Below are positions 13,331-24,902 of a stretch of 64,000 nt of DNA, one piece after another. The notes under the pieces are model-generated. The model searched no databases. It worked only from the letters and a program-made list of their open reading frames with translations, and was not told the DNA's origin. Source of the stretch: Thelephora terrestris (lineage: Eukaryota; Basidiomycota; Agaricomycetes; Thelephorales; Thelephoraceae); contig WIUZ02000004.1 of the NCBI GenBank assembly GCA_015956445.1, positions 1,798,001 to 1,862,000 of the forward strand, read 5' to 3'. Position 1 is the first letter of the stretch, and every line of letters starts with the position of its first letter. Made by a program: the position numbers and the translations under genes.

Positions 13331-13735
13331 ATGGACGCTGCAAAACTCCGCAAGGAACAGCTCATGGCTTTGCCGAGCGTGTCTCAAGCCTTGTCTCAGT
13401 TACCCCAAGCGAGGAGCGTCGACCAAGTGTCGTTACACCCATCCTCCATGTCTGCTCAGCATGCTGCCGAGAGTGAAGCCAAGGTACGCTTTGCGCCCCA
13501 ACTTTGCCAGCCTCCCCAGGACCTCCGTGTTGACCCTCTGCCTCCCACAGCTCCGCAAAGTGCTCTCAAAATCGGGCACTCCGCATAACCCGTCGGTGAT
13601 CGTGACACCACCACCGAACCTTCCGTCCTCTCCCACTCCGCAACTGATGATGAAGGTGTGTGTGATTTGATATATCTTGGCCGGACGATCTTCCTAACCG
13701 TCTTCTCTCTCGCGTCGCAGTTCAAATCGAAATAA
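13331..13735 (+). CDS. Small spliced protein, unknown function
   Basis: Three exons (13331-13483, 13551-13655, 13721-13735) join in phase to 90 residues. The first half reads as a helical, Leu/Gln/Ser-rich segment (KLRKEQLMALPSVSQALSQL), the second as Pro/Ser-rich, ending in a basic LMMKFKSK tail; Lys and Arg dominate the charged positions near both ends. No signal peptide or membrane segment is visible and I recognise no family. The tiny last exon codes only four residues; if that intron is kept, the protein ends four residues later instead (94 residues), so both forms are nearly the same. Support comes from the upstream TATA box and two canonical GT-AG introns whose phases match, not from homology. 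Confidence 0.6.
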
Positions 13736-16700
13736 ACCCGCGCAGCTTCTTCATCTCCCTCATCCGTTTCCATTGTGCATAGACTTTCGCCGGCTGTCGG
13801 GACAGTTTCAGTGGCCACACCCCCGTGATGGCACTCACCCATCTCTCTAATTGTGGCGAACACTCACCTTGTTTTCTCTCCTCTCGCTTGTCACTTTGTT
13901 TTCGGGTTTTCTCCGCTGCCTCTCCATCTCCATCTCTCTCTCTCTCTCCTTTTTACCATATAGATTTCTTACTTATCAGGGGGTCCTCTTCGCTCGCATC
14001 CTACCAATTGTTTCATTAGCATGTTCTCACTTTCGTTCATCGTAGCTACCATCTCATCCGTATACTCGACCAAGTTCTTGGCTAATTATTAGTGGGGGTT
14101 CCCGTTCATACATACGCTCACAGTTCCGGGCAACTGTACAAGGGTCATATCGCAATTCATATCGATATCGTCGCGTTGTCATCATGAACGTGTGTGAACT
14201 TGGCCCTTGCATGGTTTCAGACTCTTGGTATTGTATGTGGGACACCCCGGAAAATTGGGTGCTGGTTCTAGACTCAAGGTCCAAGATGACAGCCAATCGG
14301 TCGGCTCTGGAGTGTGATAACTCAATCTGTAGCACTGATAGCTGCAAAGCTTGAATACGCTGGCCTCGAACAGATCCACCTCGACGCCCTAAGCCTATTA
14401 CCGACGTCTGGGGAATCTATGGCACTGAGGATGTTCGGTCCGCCCGCGACTGCAGTCATCACATCACCCTTGACCTCCCCAACGCGCTACCGAAAAGGCG
14501 AGATCTTACATCCGCGCCCACTGCACCCTCCTCTATCTCCCGCTCTCGATGCAATCGTTCTCTCTCGCGAACAGCACACACCCTGATGGCAACCCTCGAA
14601 TTACACGTAAGTTGCTTGATAGGTTCATCGGCGAAATCGATACACGCACAAAGTTACCTTTTAGCGTAACCAGTCATCTTCGCTCCCAGATCTCCACTCT
14701 CGGATTTTCTTTTTTCTTTTTTAAAGAGAAATTCAAACGTGATCCACCCATCTTTTCGTGCCAAAAGTTCTGCATTCGGAGTGACTGTTTGCACGCATGC
14801 TCTCGCATCACCGATTTTCCTTCCTGATGTCAGAGAGTTTCCCGACCCGTTCCGTCTGTGCAAGATTTACTGCCTTGACTGACAAACTCCGTCGGCTGAT
14901 CCTCTTCCCCGATCTCGAACGGAGCCAGAAGGTTTTATCCTCGCCGTTTGAAATGTAAAAGGTACCCCCAAGTGCCCGTCCGTTGGCGGACCACCCTCTT
15001 GTGCTCTCTCCCGCCCCCTGCCCCCTTTTTGGGCGACTCGACGTCGGGCACACGCACTTTCGGCACTCCGAATGACACTTCGGGGTCTTTCTTTGTTTCT
15101 TTACCTCCGTTACCACCTGATCTCCGCCTTCCCCGCTGAGGCTGCCGCATCGCAATTCGTGACTGTATGCGGTCTCAATCCTCGCCTTCCACCGGGTCTT
15201 TCGCGCAACAGCTGTGTGGTTTGCCTGAACGTACTTCCGACTGCGGCAACTGCATGGTGTCCGCTTAGTGATCCAAATTGCCTTTCAAAAAGGCGAATTG
15301 GATCGGTCACCAGATCTCGAACGAATACCCCGTCCCCCACAAATACATCACCGGTCACCGTTGGAACATGGAGTGAATGTTGTGGGGTACAAACGTTCGT
15401 GCGTTAATTAGAACGCTGAACGCGTCTACAGTGTCTGGACCGCCACGCAGTCATCACACGCCGTCTCATGAACGCTTGCGATCACGACCGAAGGCGGTAC
15501 AGGCTTCACAGTTGTCGTCATACCGGACCTCGACCATTGTCCATTATGTGAACCTGCGCTTTGAAACTCCTCCAGGTCTGCTGACCCCGCACTTGTGATG
15601 ATTTGTATGTAAACAGAGCATCACCCGACTCAACGATCATGCAATGTATGGCTGAAGTCTGTTGTATCATCACCGTGTACGTTGTTTATGAATCGCACCT
15701 GCACCTTCGTCATGCCGGGTGAAACTCCGATCTCTAGTCCTCTCATTTAGCCACCAACTTGTCGGGGCGTATTCGACGCCGCTCACGATCTGGCCTCTCG
15801 TCCTCGGCCGTCGCTTACGTTGGCACCCCGCTCGTGTACATCCCGCTCCCTTATTCTTTCGAGGTCTAGAGGCCCAGGTGCATGCATCTCGCCACAGGCT
15901 TCTTCCCCAGATGATGGACCATACCTGGACCGCCTAACTGTCAAACGCCACACTTCGACCCTCAGCGTTTTACGTCCTGGCGCCCTTTCACGCTTGTTAG
16001 GCAAAGCTTCCCGTGGGACATCCACTCCGCCGCACTTAAAAAATACATATTCGTACTTCCCCGTCGGTCACCACAAGAAGAGGTACAACGTTTGCACATT
16101 TAGACCGATTCAGAATATGACGTCTCGCCTAGCTCACGGGTCCCCGGCACTGCCGAAAATGATATCGTAAACGAGCGTTCACCGAATACGGCTGGGCTTG
16201 GGAAACTGCCCTTCCGAATCATTGAAGCGGTCGAAACACGCCGCGGGTGAGATCATTGGGATCAGGTGGGTTGGATTCCTTTCACTGGATTGCAGGTGAC
16301 GGCATTGCGGTTTGGTAAGGTGGAAAGCAGGTGCCGTGGTTTTGGTCATCCTTCCACGCCTCTCTCTCTCTCTTAGGTTATCGGTAACATCTCAAGGGGA
16401 TGCAACTCGGAGGCTCGAAGCCGCATTCCGATATCCAAACTTGAAGGGCTTCAAGTAGGTGTGTGTGAACCACGTTCGCTTGCCGCCATCCGAACCGGAT
16501 GCAAATGTAGCAGTCCTTGCTCCTCACTCCCGCTAAGCCTTAAGGTTCTGACTACCCGACAGGGGGTGACCAGCGACTAGCCCCTTGTGACCCGCATTTG
16601 AAGCAGGTTACACAAACATTGTTAGCTGTGACCACCCTCTACGTTATCCCAAAGGGCAGCACGCAGAGTTTTACCTCATAGTCAGTCTTTTCATAAACAT

Positions 16701-18380
16701 TATCTAGATCTTGTATTCGCTCATGGCGTTTTCACTGATTTGTTGTACTCGTGGCACCACAGATGACTGCTGCCGAAGTCCAAAGTTTTGGCGGAGGGTC
16801 ACACGACCGTTCATGCACATGGGCGCGCAAGGATTTCATAGTTCCCCGGTGATGTGTTTGATGACCCCCCCCCTCCAAAGTTCACGAACGTCTTCGAAGA
16901 GGCGGGTTCGTGACCGCATAGGTAAGCGCATATATTATATCATGATCCACGATGCCTTGACATATACACCCTTCCTATGCGTCAGAGGGTTCCCTTTTAG
17001 CGGCGCCTATCGCGGCATGCGGGTGATCACCAGACCACCACCTCCTGCCCACTTGTCTTGTCATTACCGCCGGTGTTGTCAATGAGCCTCGAGGCATCAT
17101 AGACCTACATCGGCATCAACACGCCACCCGTCCAAACGGTACGCGCCTACACGAACTCAACTGCATCTGTGCGTCTACTCCGAGGGCTGCGGCGGGCGGA
17201 ACAGCGGGGGTTCACCCATCGCCACTTTGCTCCCCCGAATCTCGAACGTGAGAACCTTTGACCCCTCGAACTTTGAATGTACGCCGAATAGGCCCTGAAG
17301 GGTCGCTCGTGATGCCAGGAGTGCGCTTTGGAACGTCCGTGCCAAATTCCTGGGTCCGCCGTAATCCGTCCATGGTTTGTTCCCACTCTCGAAACCATGT
17401 GTGTGATGTGCCGTTTGTCGAGATGATCGGTCCTGGCTCGGCGTATGAAGGGAAAAGCTCACAACAGGTGACCTCGAGAAACCCAGTGCGCCGATCCCTG
17501 GCCCTCATCCTATGCGATACAGCGTGTTCTGATCGACTGCGGGTCTCCCCAGGCAGGGGTTTTCCCCTCATCTCCGCGGACACGACAGCCGAGACGAGGG
17601 AGGAGGAGAAAAAAAAAGGAAACTGGGTTCTGATTACCGAGGAGTCTCGCGCGCTCCTTCTCACTTCTGAATTCACCACTGGGCTGATCGGCCGGAAGCA
17701 CGCCAGTGGGCATTGGGCATTGGGCAGCGACAAAGAGAGGGTCTGCGCGGTCTCTTATCTACCTCCATTCATCGGATTTAGTGAATGAGTGCTCGGACTG
17801 TACTGTGGAGTCCCAGCTCTCGTTATCATTTAAAGGGCAGTGCAGCTAACCCCTCGAGGTGCTTATCAGCACCGCGAATGTGGCCTCGTTCCGTTCACGA
17901 CATAACTAGCCCCGAACGCACTCCTTTGCGACTCTCACGCAATCTCTATACAACCTCCGCTGTCGGAACAGACAAGGAACATTCAAAACGACCAACCTGT
18001 TGCACACCCCCCGTTCTTAGTTTTCTCTTGTAATTGTCCTCGCGTTCAATCGCCACCCTGAGAATGAATGGCGCGTCTTCTTTCCGACACTCTGAACAGG
18101 GGTAATGGAAACACTCGAGTGGGTACATAAAACTCTCTCGTTACAAAAACTTAAGGTGGGATACGAGTCCGGTAAACAAGGGAAGGGAACCCGCTATACA
18201 AAATACACGGCTAATTAACAAAAGTTGGTCAAATACTGTACTATCCCTTCTGAATAGGGCTGAAGGGGAATCATTATACACCGGCTGGAATGATGCGAAG
18301 AGACGAGAGCCGGGGAGAGGGGACTCGTGATGGTTCGTGAAAGCGGAATAGCAACAATGTGTCCGCCGCGGTCTGTGGTG
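13736..18380. other. Long stretch without recognisable genes
   Basis: About 4.6 kb. Contains a CT microsatellite near 13935-13957, another CT run near 16360-16375, and a near-perfect hairpin at 15270-15304. The longest frames (17258-17788 plus and 17212-17733 minus) lie on top of each other and neither has a known motif. A first-exon-like frame at 14419-14586 ends near a GTAAGT-like donor, but no downstream exon could be joined. It could hold noncoding transcripts, a lineage-specific gene or decayed mobile DNA; I cannot decide. Confidence 0.4.
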
Positions 18381-20422
18381 TCAAACCTCCAAGAGATCCT
18401 GACCGAATTTGCTCAAACCATGGATGCTGAACCGATTCCGATAGGGACCTTCGCCAAACTCGCGCTTCCACGACCGACTCAGCCCCCCTTCCCAAGCGTA
18501 CAGCTCCACCTTCCACCCCTTCTTCAATGCGGTCCTGACGCACCCGAGAAACCCTTCCTCGTTGAACTGCCCAACGTTCCCGTCACCAGTGGCGAGGACG
18601 ATGGTAGCGTTCGAAGGCACGTCGTCAACGTCCGCGATCGCTTGATGCAACTTGAGCTGTAGCAGCTCGTCGACGCCCTGTTCTCGGTATCTGACCCTGG
18701 TCGCCGATCCTCCGGGCGTGCTGCTGGAACAGCCCGAGTTGATCGCTGCACCAGGCTCTGTACGCGCTGAGGTAGAAAGCTGACCGGTGTTCGCACCGTC
18801 AGAGTTCTCCGATGTAGTCGCTCCACCGGTGCTCTTGTGCTTTACGTGACCACGAACGAGCGTCGCCCGTGTGATGCCAGAACCGGTAGAATTTCTCTTG
18901 CTCTTGTTCGGGTTCGAAGAACGACCGTTCTCCCCGCTGGAGCCGCTAGCAGCACCGACAGGGAGCGGATTCCTATCCATCCCATCTCTCAGATCCGGAA
19001 CTCTGGCGTAGATCCGAACCTCGTATCCAAGCTGAACAGCCGACTCCATCGGTTGATAGAGGGGCGAGGATGTTACAAGAACCCGCCTTGTCACGGATCG
19101 ACCGCGTTCGAGTACCAAAGCGAGAGCAGCATGAGAAAGACGTTTAATTGAGCGTCCGGCTACAATCGCCGGGTGTCGTCTAAGGTATGTCAAGAAACCG
19201 ATAAGGATGTTTGAACTAGCAAGAGAAAGGTGTTCGTCAAAGTAGGAACAGAGAACGAATCTGCAGACTTACTGATCGACGAAAACGTGTATGAGCGTGT
19301 CCTTGGATTGAGGTTTGGGACCTCTAGGGTCAACAAAGTCCTCTTCGTTGGCTTGGTCGTTTGATAAGATTGAAGAAAGGCGAGCGGCGTCCTCGGGAAA
19401 TAGAAGTCGTAGTTTGTGTGCCAATGCGCGTAATCTCAAAACGCGTGGATCTAACGGCAGGAATGTGGTTGTGAGACGAAGACTGGGTGTTGACTTGCTG
19501 TGAAGGAGGGAACTCGTAGTCGTTTCGACTCCCTTGCCCTTCTTCCGCGAGTCACGACCCCTGGCGGTGACGGGAGTGGCGTTCTTGGCGGGAGAGGAAG
19601 ATGTTTCGAAGGACGATGAAGTGCCTTCTAATGTTGGATCACCAGCACCACTAGGGTCCCCGGCTGCATCCTCTACGCGAGGATCACTGTCCAGAAAGAG
19701 ATACTTCCTGTTGGCAGGACCTTGGCTATGAGATTTGACCACTTTCTTTTTCCGGCGTTTCTTTCGTGACTGGACGATTGCGCGGAAGGCACTGTCGGAA
19801 GTGGAACTCCGGTTCCCATGCCCAGCACCGCCAGCGGCGTCACGAGAGGCAAAAAACCTGGCGCGCTCTGCGGCAATGAATCCGAGGGCTTCGTCAAGAT
19901 ATCCCAGAGAGGGTTGGTCTTCGTCCAAGAAATCTACGCCCGAGTCAAAGTCGTATGACCGAACTTCTACGGTCTCAGGAAAGAGCTCTTCCCCCTCTGT
20001 TTCGGAGTTGCCCGAATTGACTCTCGGCGAAAGAGACCTGGCAAGGGGTCGTAGACCGTGTCGCCAGGAGCTGGATAGAAAAGGGGGACCGGAACGCCCA
20101 CGGGTTGCATTAGAGTCCGTGGTTACTGGTGAAAGAGCGACGAGAGATGAAGTTGGAGTGCGGTGGCCATGATCGAGTTGGGTGATAGGGATGGGTATTG
20201 ATATTACCGTGCGAGGTTCCTGTTGAAACTCGTTTAAAGCACGGAAAACGTCCGTGAATGCTCCGAGGTCCGGAGCGTCTGGAACACGAAACAGAATCGT
20301 CAGGAGGGAGGTTAGGTGAGGTTACGGGGGAACTGACCATCCGAAGTTGCCTCACTGGCTGCGGAACAGTAGGAGAAAGGACTGAAGGGAGTTGAAGATG
20401 TGGTCGTGTCTGACCGAGCCAT
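18381..20422 (-). CDS. NYN-domain (PIN-like) putative RNA-processing nuclease
   Basis: Three exons (20338-20422, 19273-20278, 18381-19215) close in phase to 641 residues. The N-terminal half is Ser/Pro/Asp-rich and disordered, with a Lys/Arg patch (RKKRRKKKVVKS) that could serve as a nuclear signal. The NYN fold starts across the second intron at IHVFVDHSNILIG, where the first catalytic Asp sits, continues through SAVQLGYEVRIYARVP, and ends with the second acidic cluster VLATGDGNVGQFNEEGF and a GWKVELYAWEGGLS strand. A Gly/Ser/Thr-rich insert of about 120 residues separates the two halves of the domain. NYN proteins are metal-dependent RNases related to PIN domains; the RNA target is unknown. 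Start codon faces that of ATG12, 158 bp apart. Confidence 0.88.
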
Positions 20423-20580
20423 TAGAGAGAAAGTTTGAGAGGAGAAATTGTCGTAGAGGTTAAACGCAAATCGACGAAGAAAGGAACGCGGTAAACATGA
20501 GGAGAGGTGACGGGTGGCTAGCCGAGATTTCAGTTGTAGCTTCCCTTAGCACTGGTCAGTCACGGTGACTCTGATCACCA
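20423..20580. promoter_or_regulatory. Bidirectional promoter between the NYN gene and ATG12
   Basis: Only 158 bp separate the two start codons. It holds a perfect inverted repeat AGTCACGGTGACT at 20558-20570, just upstream of the ATG12 start, which includes two TGACT half-sites of the bZIP (AP-1/Gcn4) kind. No TATA box is evident. Confidence 0.6.
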
Positions 20581-21204
20581 ATGGCCTCCTCGAGCCCAGA
20601 CACCCATACTCGTGCTCTACCCACTGCCTGGACTGCGCAGGAAAATCTGGAGAACATTGCCGAGGCACTCAACGCCCTCGAAACCTACAATAAGAAGGAC
20701 GCATCCAAAGGTATGTGGTCTCGATCTCGTTCCTAAGATCTCCAACACCCTAAACGCGACCTCCGTCAGTCGTAGTACGATTCAAAGCTGTCGGAAATGC
20801 GCCGATAATGCGACAAAACTTCTACAAAATCACTGCTTCAAACAGATTCCAAGCCGTGATCCAATTTCTGCGGAGGGAACTTGGCTGGAAGGCTGGAGAT
20901 CCCCTGGTATACTTTCATAATGCCTCAAATGGAGGAAACGCGAGATTTCCTGACGCCTTGCTTTGCCCTGTAGTTCACCTACATCAATCTCGCGTTTTCA
21001 CCCGCCCCAGACGACACCGTGTCGAACCTTTACAAGGTTTGGGTCGTCGTTTTACGCTATTTGACACATCTTTTCATAACTATCCTATCAGTCATTCTCC
21101 ACAGATGGTCATCTGATAGTAAACTATAGGTGCGTTCCTTTACCCGCGGAACACACGTTTTCTAAGCTAAAACATGTTGCAGCACGACAGCCGCTTGGGG
21201 TTAA
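20581..21204 (+). CDS. ATG12: Ubiquitin-like autophagy protein Atg12
   Basis: Atg12 is a ubiquitin-like modifier that is attached through its C-terminal glycine to Atg5; with Atg16 the conjugate drives Atg8 lipidation on the phagophore. Five exons (20581-20710, 20770-20906, 20974-21036, 21092-21129, 21183-21204) give 129 residues. The ubiquitin-like fold is clear: VVVRFKAVGNAPIMRQNFYKI, then FQAVIQFLRRELGW, FTYINLAFSPAPDDTVSNLY, and the end ST-TAWG with the required terminal Gly directly before the stop. The two very small last exons would be missed by ORF finding. It converges on ATG27, with 141 bp between stop codons. Confidence 0.96.
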
Positions 21205-21345
21205 AAGCATGTTATCGAACGGGTTTTACCCCTGGTATGTCGAAAACAACAACAAAAACAGGCATATTAGGCATTAATCGTCGCCAGTATAGTACATGGA
21301 TCATCCTCTCGATACCGTTGCAGCATTTCGTTCGTGAAGAAACAA

Positions 21346-22648
21346 TTACCTCCTGGCACTCCCATAGTCCATGAATCGAGCAGATAGCCGGGTTGGGCTC
21401 GGCTTTAACGGGATGTATTCGTCGGAGTCGCGCTCCTCTTCGTAATTCACCATAATATCCTCCTCGTCGTTGATGAACATGGTTTCTTCTGCCCATTGGA
21501 CGAGGATACCCTCGCGGGCTCGGGACGGTAGTTTGTTGGTTGCGACCCCGACCCATCGCTTGAGTTGGGGTTGGGGATACCGAATCAAGTATCCAAGGCC
21601 AAGCACTGCGGACCTGTTCCATCGTTTATGAGGTTTGGAAAGATGTCAAAGGTATGTAACGTACGAGGCTGCCACGAGAACAACCATGAGGTTTCGGACT
21701 GTGTGGTGTACGGGCAAGGCGTCGACAAGACCCTGGGTTTCATCACTTTCCGGCAGGGCTTCTTCGCCCGGGGGCGTGGAATCTTCGTCCTCGCTAAGTG
21801 CGCTGAAACTGGGATGTTCCTTCACACACGCGTGTGGGGTTGACCACTCGAAGTTGTGGACTCCAGCAGTCATGCCGGTAAACACCGGAAGGGAAGGCTA
21901 AAAGACAGGTGACCGATGTGGAAGGCGAAAGCGAGGCCGCTTCCATACCTCTTGAGCATGCTGATCACATATGAAACGGAAATGGACAGCTTGAGGTTTA
22001 TCTCTCCACATGACCTCTTTGAGATCAATCTCCAATTCGCCTAAGGGAAAGCTCAACCTTCCCGAGACTGTGGATGAAACTAGCGCCACTACAGACCGTT
22101 GTGTGTGCTGCGATAAGCGCCAACCTCGAGGCGGGAAGACGACGGGGTGCGGGGTGTACCGATCGCAAAGTCACCTGCGATCGGGATAGCTTGGGTAAAG
22201 TGCGATTCTGAATCTCCAGATTGCATCTGACGTTCTGAAGGAAATAAAGTTGGGATGTTGCCGATTAAGTGGAGGTGAATATTTGAATGCCCACCTCTCA
22301 AACAAACCCACGTGCCTGGAGGGCACTGGAAAGACTATCAGCCCACTTTCATTCGTGAAGCGCCGTAAGCCTCCCGGTCCTCACCTGTGGCTCAGCTTCA
22401 TCTCCACCCTGTACGTTGAGTGGTCCACCGAGAGATATTTCGTAGTATAGCTGGGTGATTGGCGAAATTTCCGCACGGACTTGGAAGACTCTGTCCTGCC
22501 CTCGATCATGGAAGAGCGGACATAAATCATACCGACTGCGATCTACGGTCACTTCGCAAGCGCCATAGAGCTTTGATATGGATTGGCGAGCTGCTGCGGC
22601 GTAAACACCTGTCGCTAGAACCAGTCCTAGAGACCTGGGGGGGAACAT
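21346..22648 (-). CDS. ATG27: Autophagy-related type I membrane protein Atg27
   Basis: Atg27 is a single-pass protein with a mannose-6-phosphate-receptor-like lumenal domain; in yeast it cycles between Golgi, endosome and vacuole and helps Atg9 traffic. Seen here: a signal peptide (start through GLVLATGVYAAAA), a Cys-rich lumenal part with ACEVTVDRSRYDLCPL, ITQLYYEISLGGPL, CPPGTWVCL, FRFICDQHA and NFEWSTPHAC, a transmembrane helix formed across an intron (LMVVLVAAS joined to SAVLGLGYLIRY), and a cytosolic tail with acidic residues ending in DYGSARR. At least five introns; the one before FRFICD is the least certain. The ORF ends at a TAA that could also be a GTAATT splice donor, so a short extra C-terminal exon is possible. 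Identification rests on lumenal Cys pattern and architecture. Confidence 0.82.
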
Positions 22649-24902
22649 GATAGTAGTGTACGGTCAAAGATAGTAGGGCACTGGGCATTCTGAGGCTCTC
22701 AGGCTGGGTGGAGTCGGCCGAGTACCTCGGGCCAGAGCCGTCCCAAACTGGTCAAAATCAGGTTCCAATCCACACACGTGATGGTCTTGGTAACTGGGTA
22801 CGTTAGAACGTTGATCGGTTAGATCGGTCGAGGTGCACCAGGTTTGTGCTGGGCTTACGGAGCAAAGGTTCACCATATCATTTCCCCGTTGGGGCCCAAA
22901 ATTGATGACTGCGTATCTCATGCTTTCGTTCGGGGAAACCGTTTATAGAGGATGGAGAGATTCCACAACCACAGCCTGCAGAACTTGGATGGTGGTGCAA
23001 ACGTTCTTGATGAGGCCCGCTCGTGTAAAGATAACACCATATGTAGTACGGTCGTTGGGGCTACAGGCTCTGCCGTGGGGCAAACTCTAAAGATCGGTAC
23101 CAATAATTGCTCACGAGGGCATCGAACGATGAGTAACCCATTGGTAGTGAAGAGAGCAAAATACTGCTTCCGTGGCCGGCCATGCCTTTCCGTATCTAAT
23201 CGGAAAACCGAGACAATCGAATAGCCATGCACAGGCCCCACCGATGGCCAGCATACATTCCTACTCCCGTGGATCCGAGGGTGGTCGCTCTGGAATATTG
23301 GTCGCCCAGCATCACGTTCGCGAGCGCCCAACCGCTCAATATCAATGACAAGGGCTAACGGACAATCGTACGAGCACCAGGAAATTGATTTCTCGCGATG
23401 GACTAGCGTGGAAAAGAGGAATTGTTCCCGGTTGGGTGATCTCAGTGGGTCCAATCCGGATCCGATACCAGAGGCAGGGAACGCTTAGCATTCCGTTAGC
23501 ACTTGGCAGAGGCAGGAATTGAAGTTACCGATGCTCGACATTCAAAAGCGACGCCGTGACCAACTGGTCAATAGGAGTGACCAGCGCACTAATTCCGACG
23601 AATAGGTCAGCAGGTGTAAAGCGGAGACGGCTTGTGAGTGCTATCACCACCCTACGAGAGATGAAATGTAGATGACAAACATGAGGTGGAATGACATACC
23701 CAGTTCAAGCGAAGTTCATACCACGGCCATTCGCCGTGTTTCATTAGCAGGCTACCCAAAAGGCGGGGATGCTTTCTTCCTTTCTCGTCGCTCGTACGAA
23801 GAATGAAAGGAACAAATGATGGAGAAGGAACGGAGGGAGCAGGGAAACCACTGGAACAGCAGACATACCCGGGGCACTTACGATGGTTCAGAATATGGTT
23901 GTCACATGGAAGATGAAGCCAGCCCATGAAATTTCGTAGCCGCAATGAATACTCTGGAGCCGGAACGGCGAGTTTCAATTGAAAAGTGCGCTCCCAGTCG
24001 CATGGAACTTGGAACCCCTTTCAGTCATGCACGAGTCGCAAGGTCACGACGTAGAGAGGAGATATGGAGACTCTGGCGAGCAAGGCGATTGGGAGATATA
24101 CCGGCGTACTCGCGAAAGCTTCGGTTAAAACTGCAGAGTTTCACCTGGGCTGATCTCGTGCTAGAACTCACAGCGGTTCAGTCACTGGCAAACGGTCCAC
24201 TTACCTTCACTCGACCGGCCACATGTCAGATCGAATCTCACTGCCATGGGAAATGACCTCCATAGCCGTAATCCCAAACTCGTTTACCGTCGAAGGAACA
24301 GCCATTCAGGCCTCGAGTGGTTTCTGAATAGCAAAACGTGGCACAGGAGCAGATCTCATTCATTTCGCAAAGTCCGCCAACGGCAAGCTGTGGAGGGGCA
24401 ACCCCCATATGCGCACAGCCCAAGGTGGACGGCCAGTGATGTTTTTGAAGATCGAAGGCCTGTGATCACGCTGGTAAATAAACAAGTAACGTCCAACGTC
24501 TGAATGTTCACTTGCCCGCTTTTATTAAGGTATACGAATCGATCCCAAGAAGGAAGGGGAAAGAGAGAGCCCGCGACAGTGACGAACGGAGTAGGATAGA
24601 TGGGTAAGCTAGTTACAAATGCACGTACAAAGAATACAGAAGTTGTGAAACAGGATAAACCGAGTGGGGGAAGGTCGGCGGCCCCGGTTGAACGGAAGGC
24701 TGCGCCGAATTGAGAGCGGGGGGTCGCAAGATATGCATACGACTCTGGTGGGGTACGAATGTGAGGGGCGCCGACGTGATAGCGAAACTTTACGACCGTC
24801 GTAAAAAACTAGCTGTGACCATTGGCGCTAATAGCCACCAACGAGCGGCCAACGGGAAGATCAACGACAGCGCAAAAGAAGGGAGTAGCGTGGGGGGACA
24901 TA
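22649..24902. other. Intergenic stretch, no convincing gene
   Basis: About 2.2 kb between ATG27 and the FHA-RING gene. The longest frame is 22918-23454 (minus, 178 codons), without a known motif, membrane pattern or partner exon; a frame of that length is expected by chance in a window this size. The end near ATG27 should contain its promoter. Confidence 0.45.

Noticed and set aside
17212-17788. Two overlapping frames of about 175 codons on opposite strands
   Set aside because: They occupy the same bases, neither has a motif or partner exon, and frames of this length are expected by chance in 64 kb.
22159-22186. CCGATCGCA inverted repeat
   Set aside because: It lies inside the ATG27 coding exon and is explained by the protein sequence.
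22918-23454. 178-codon minus-strand frame
   Set aside because: No domain, signal or splice support; length compatible with chance.
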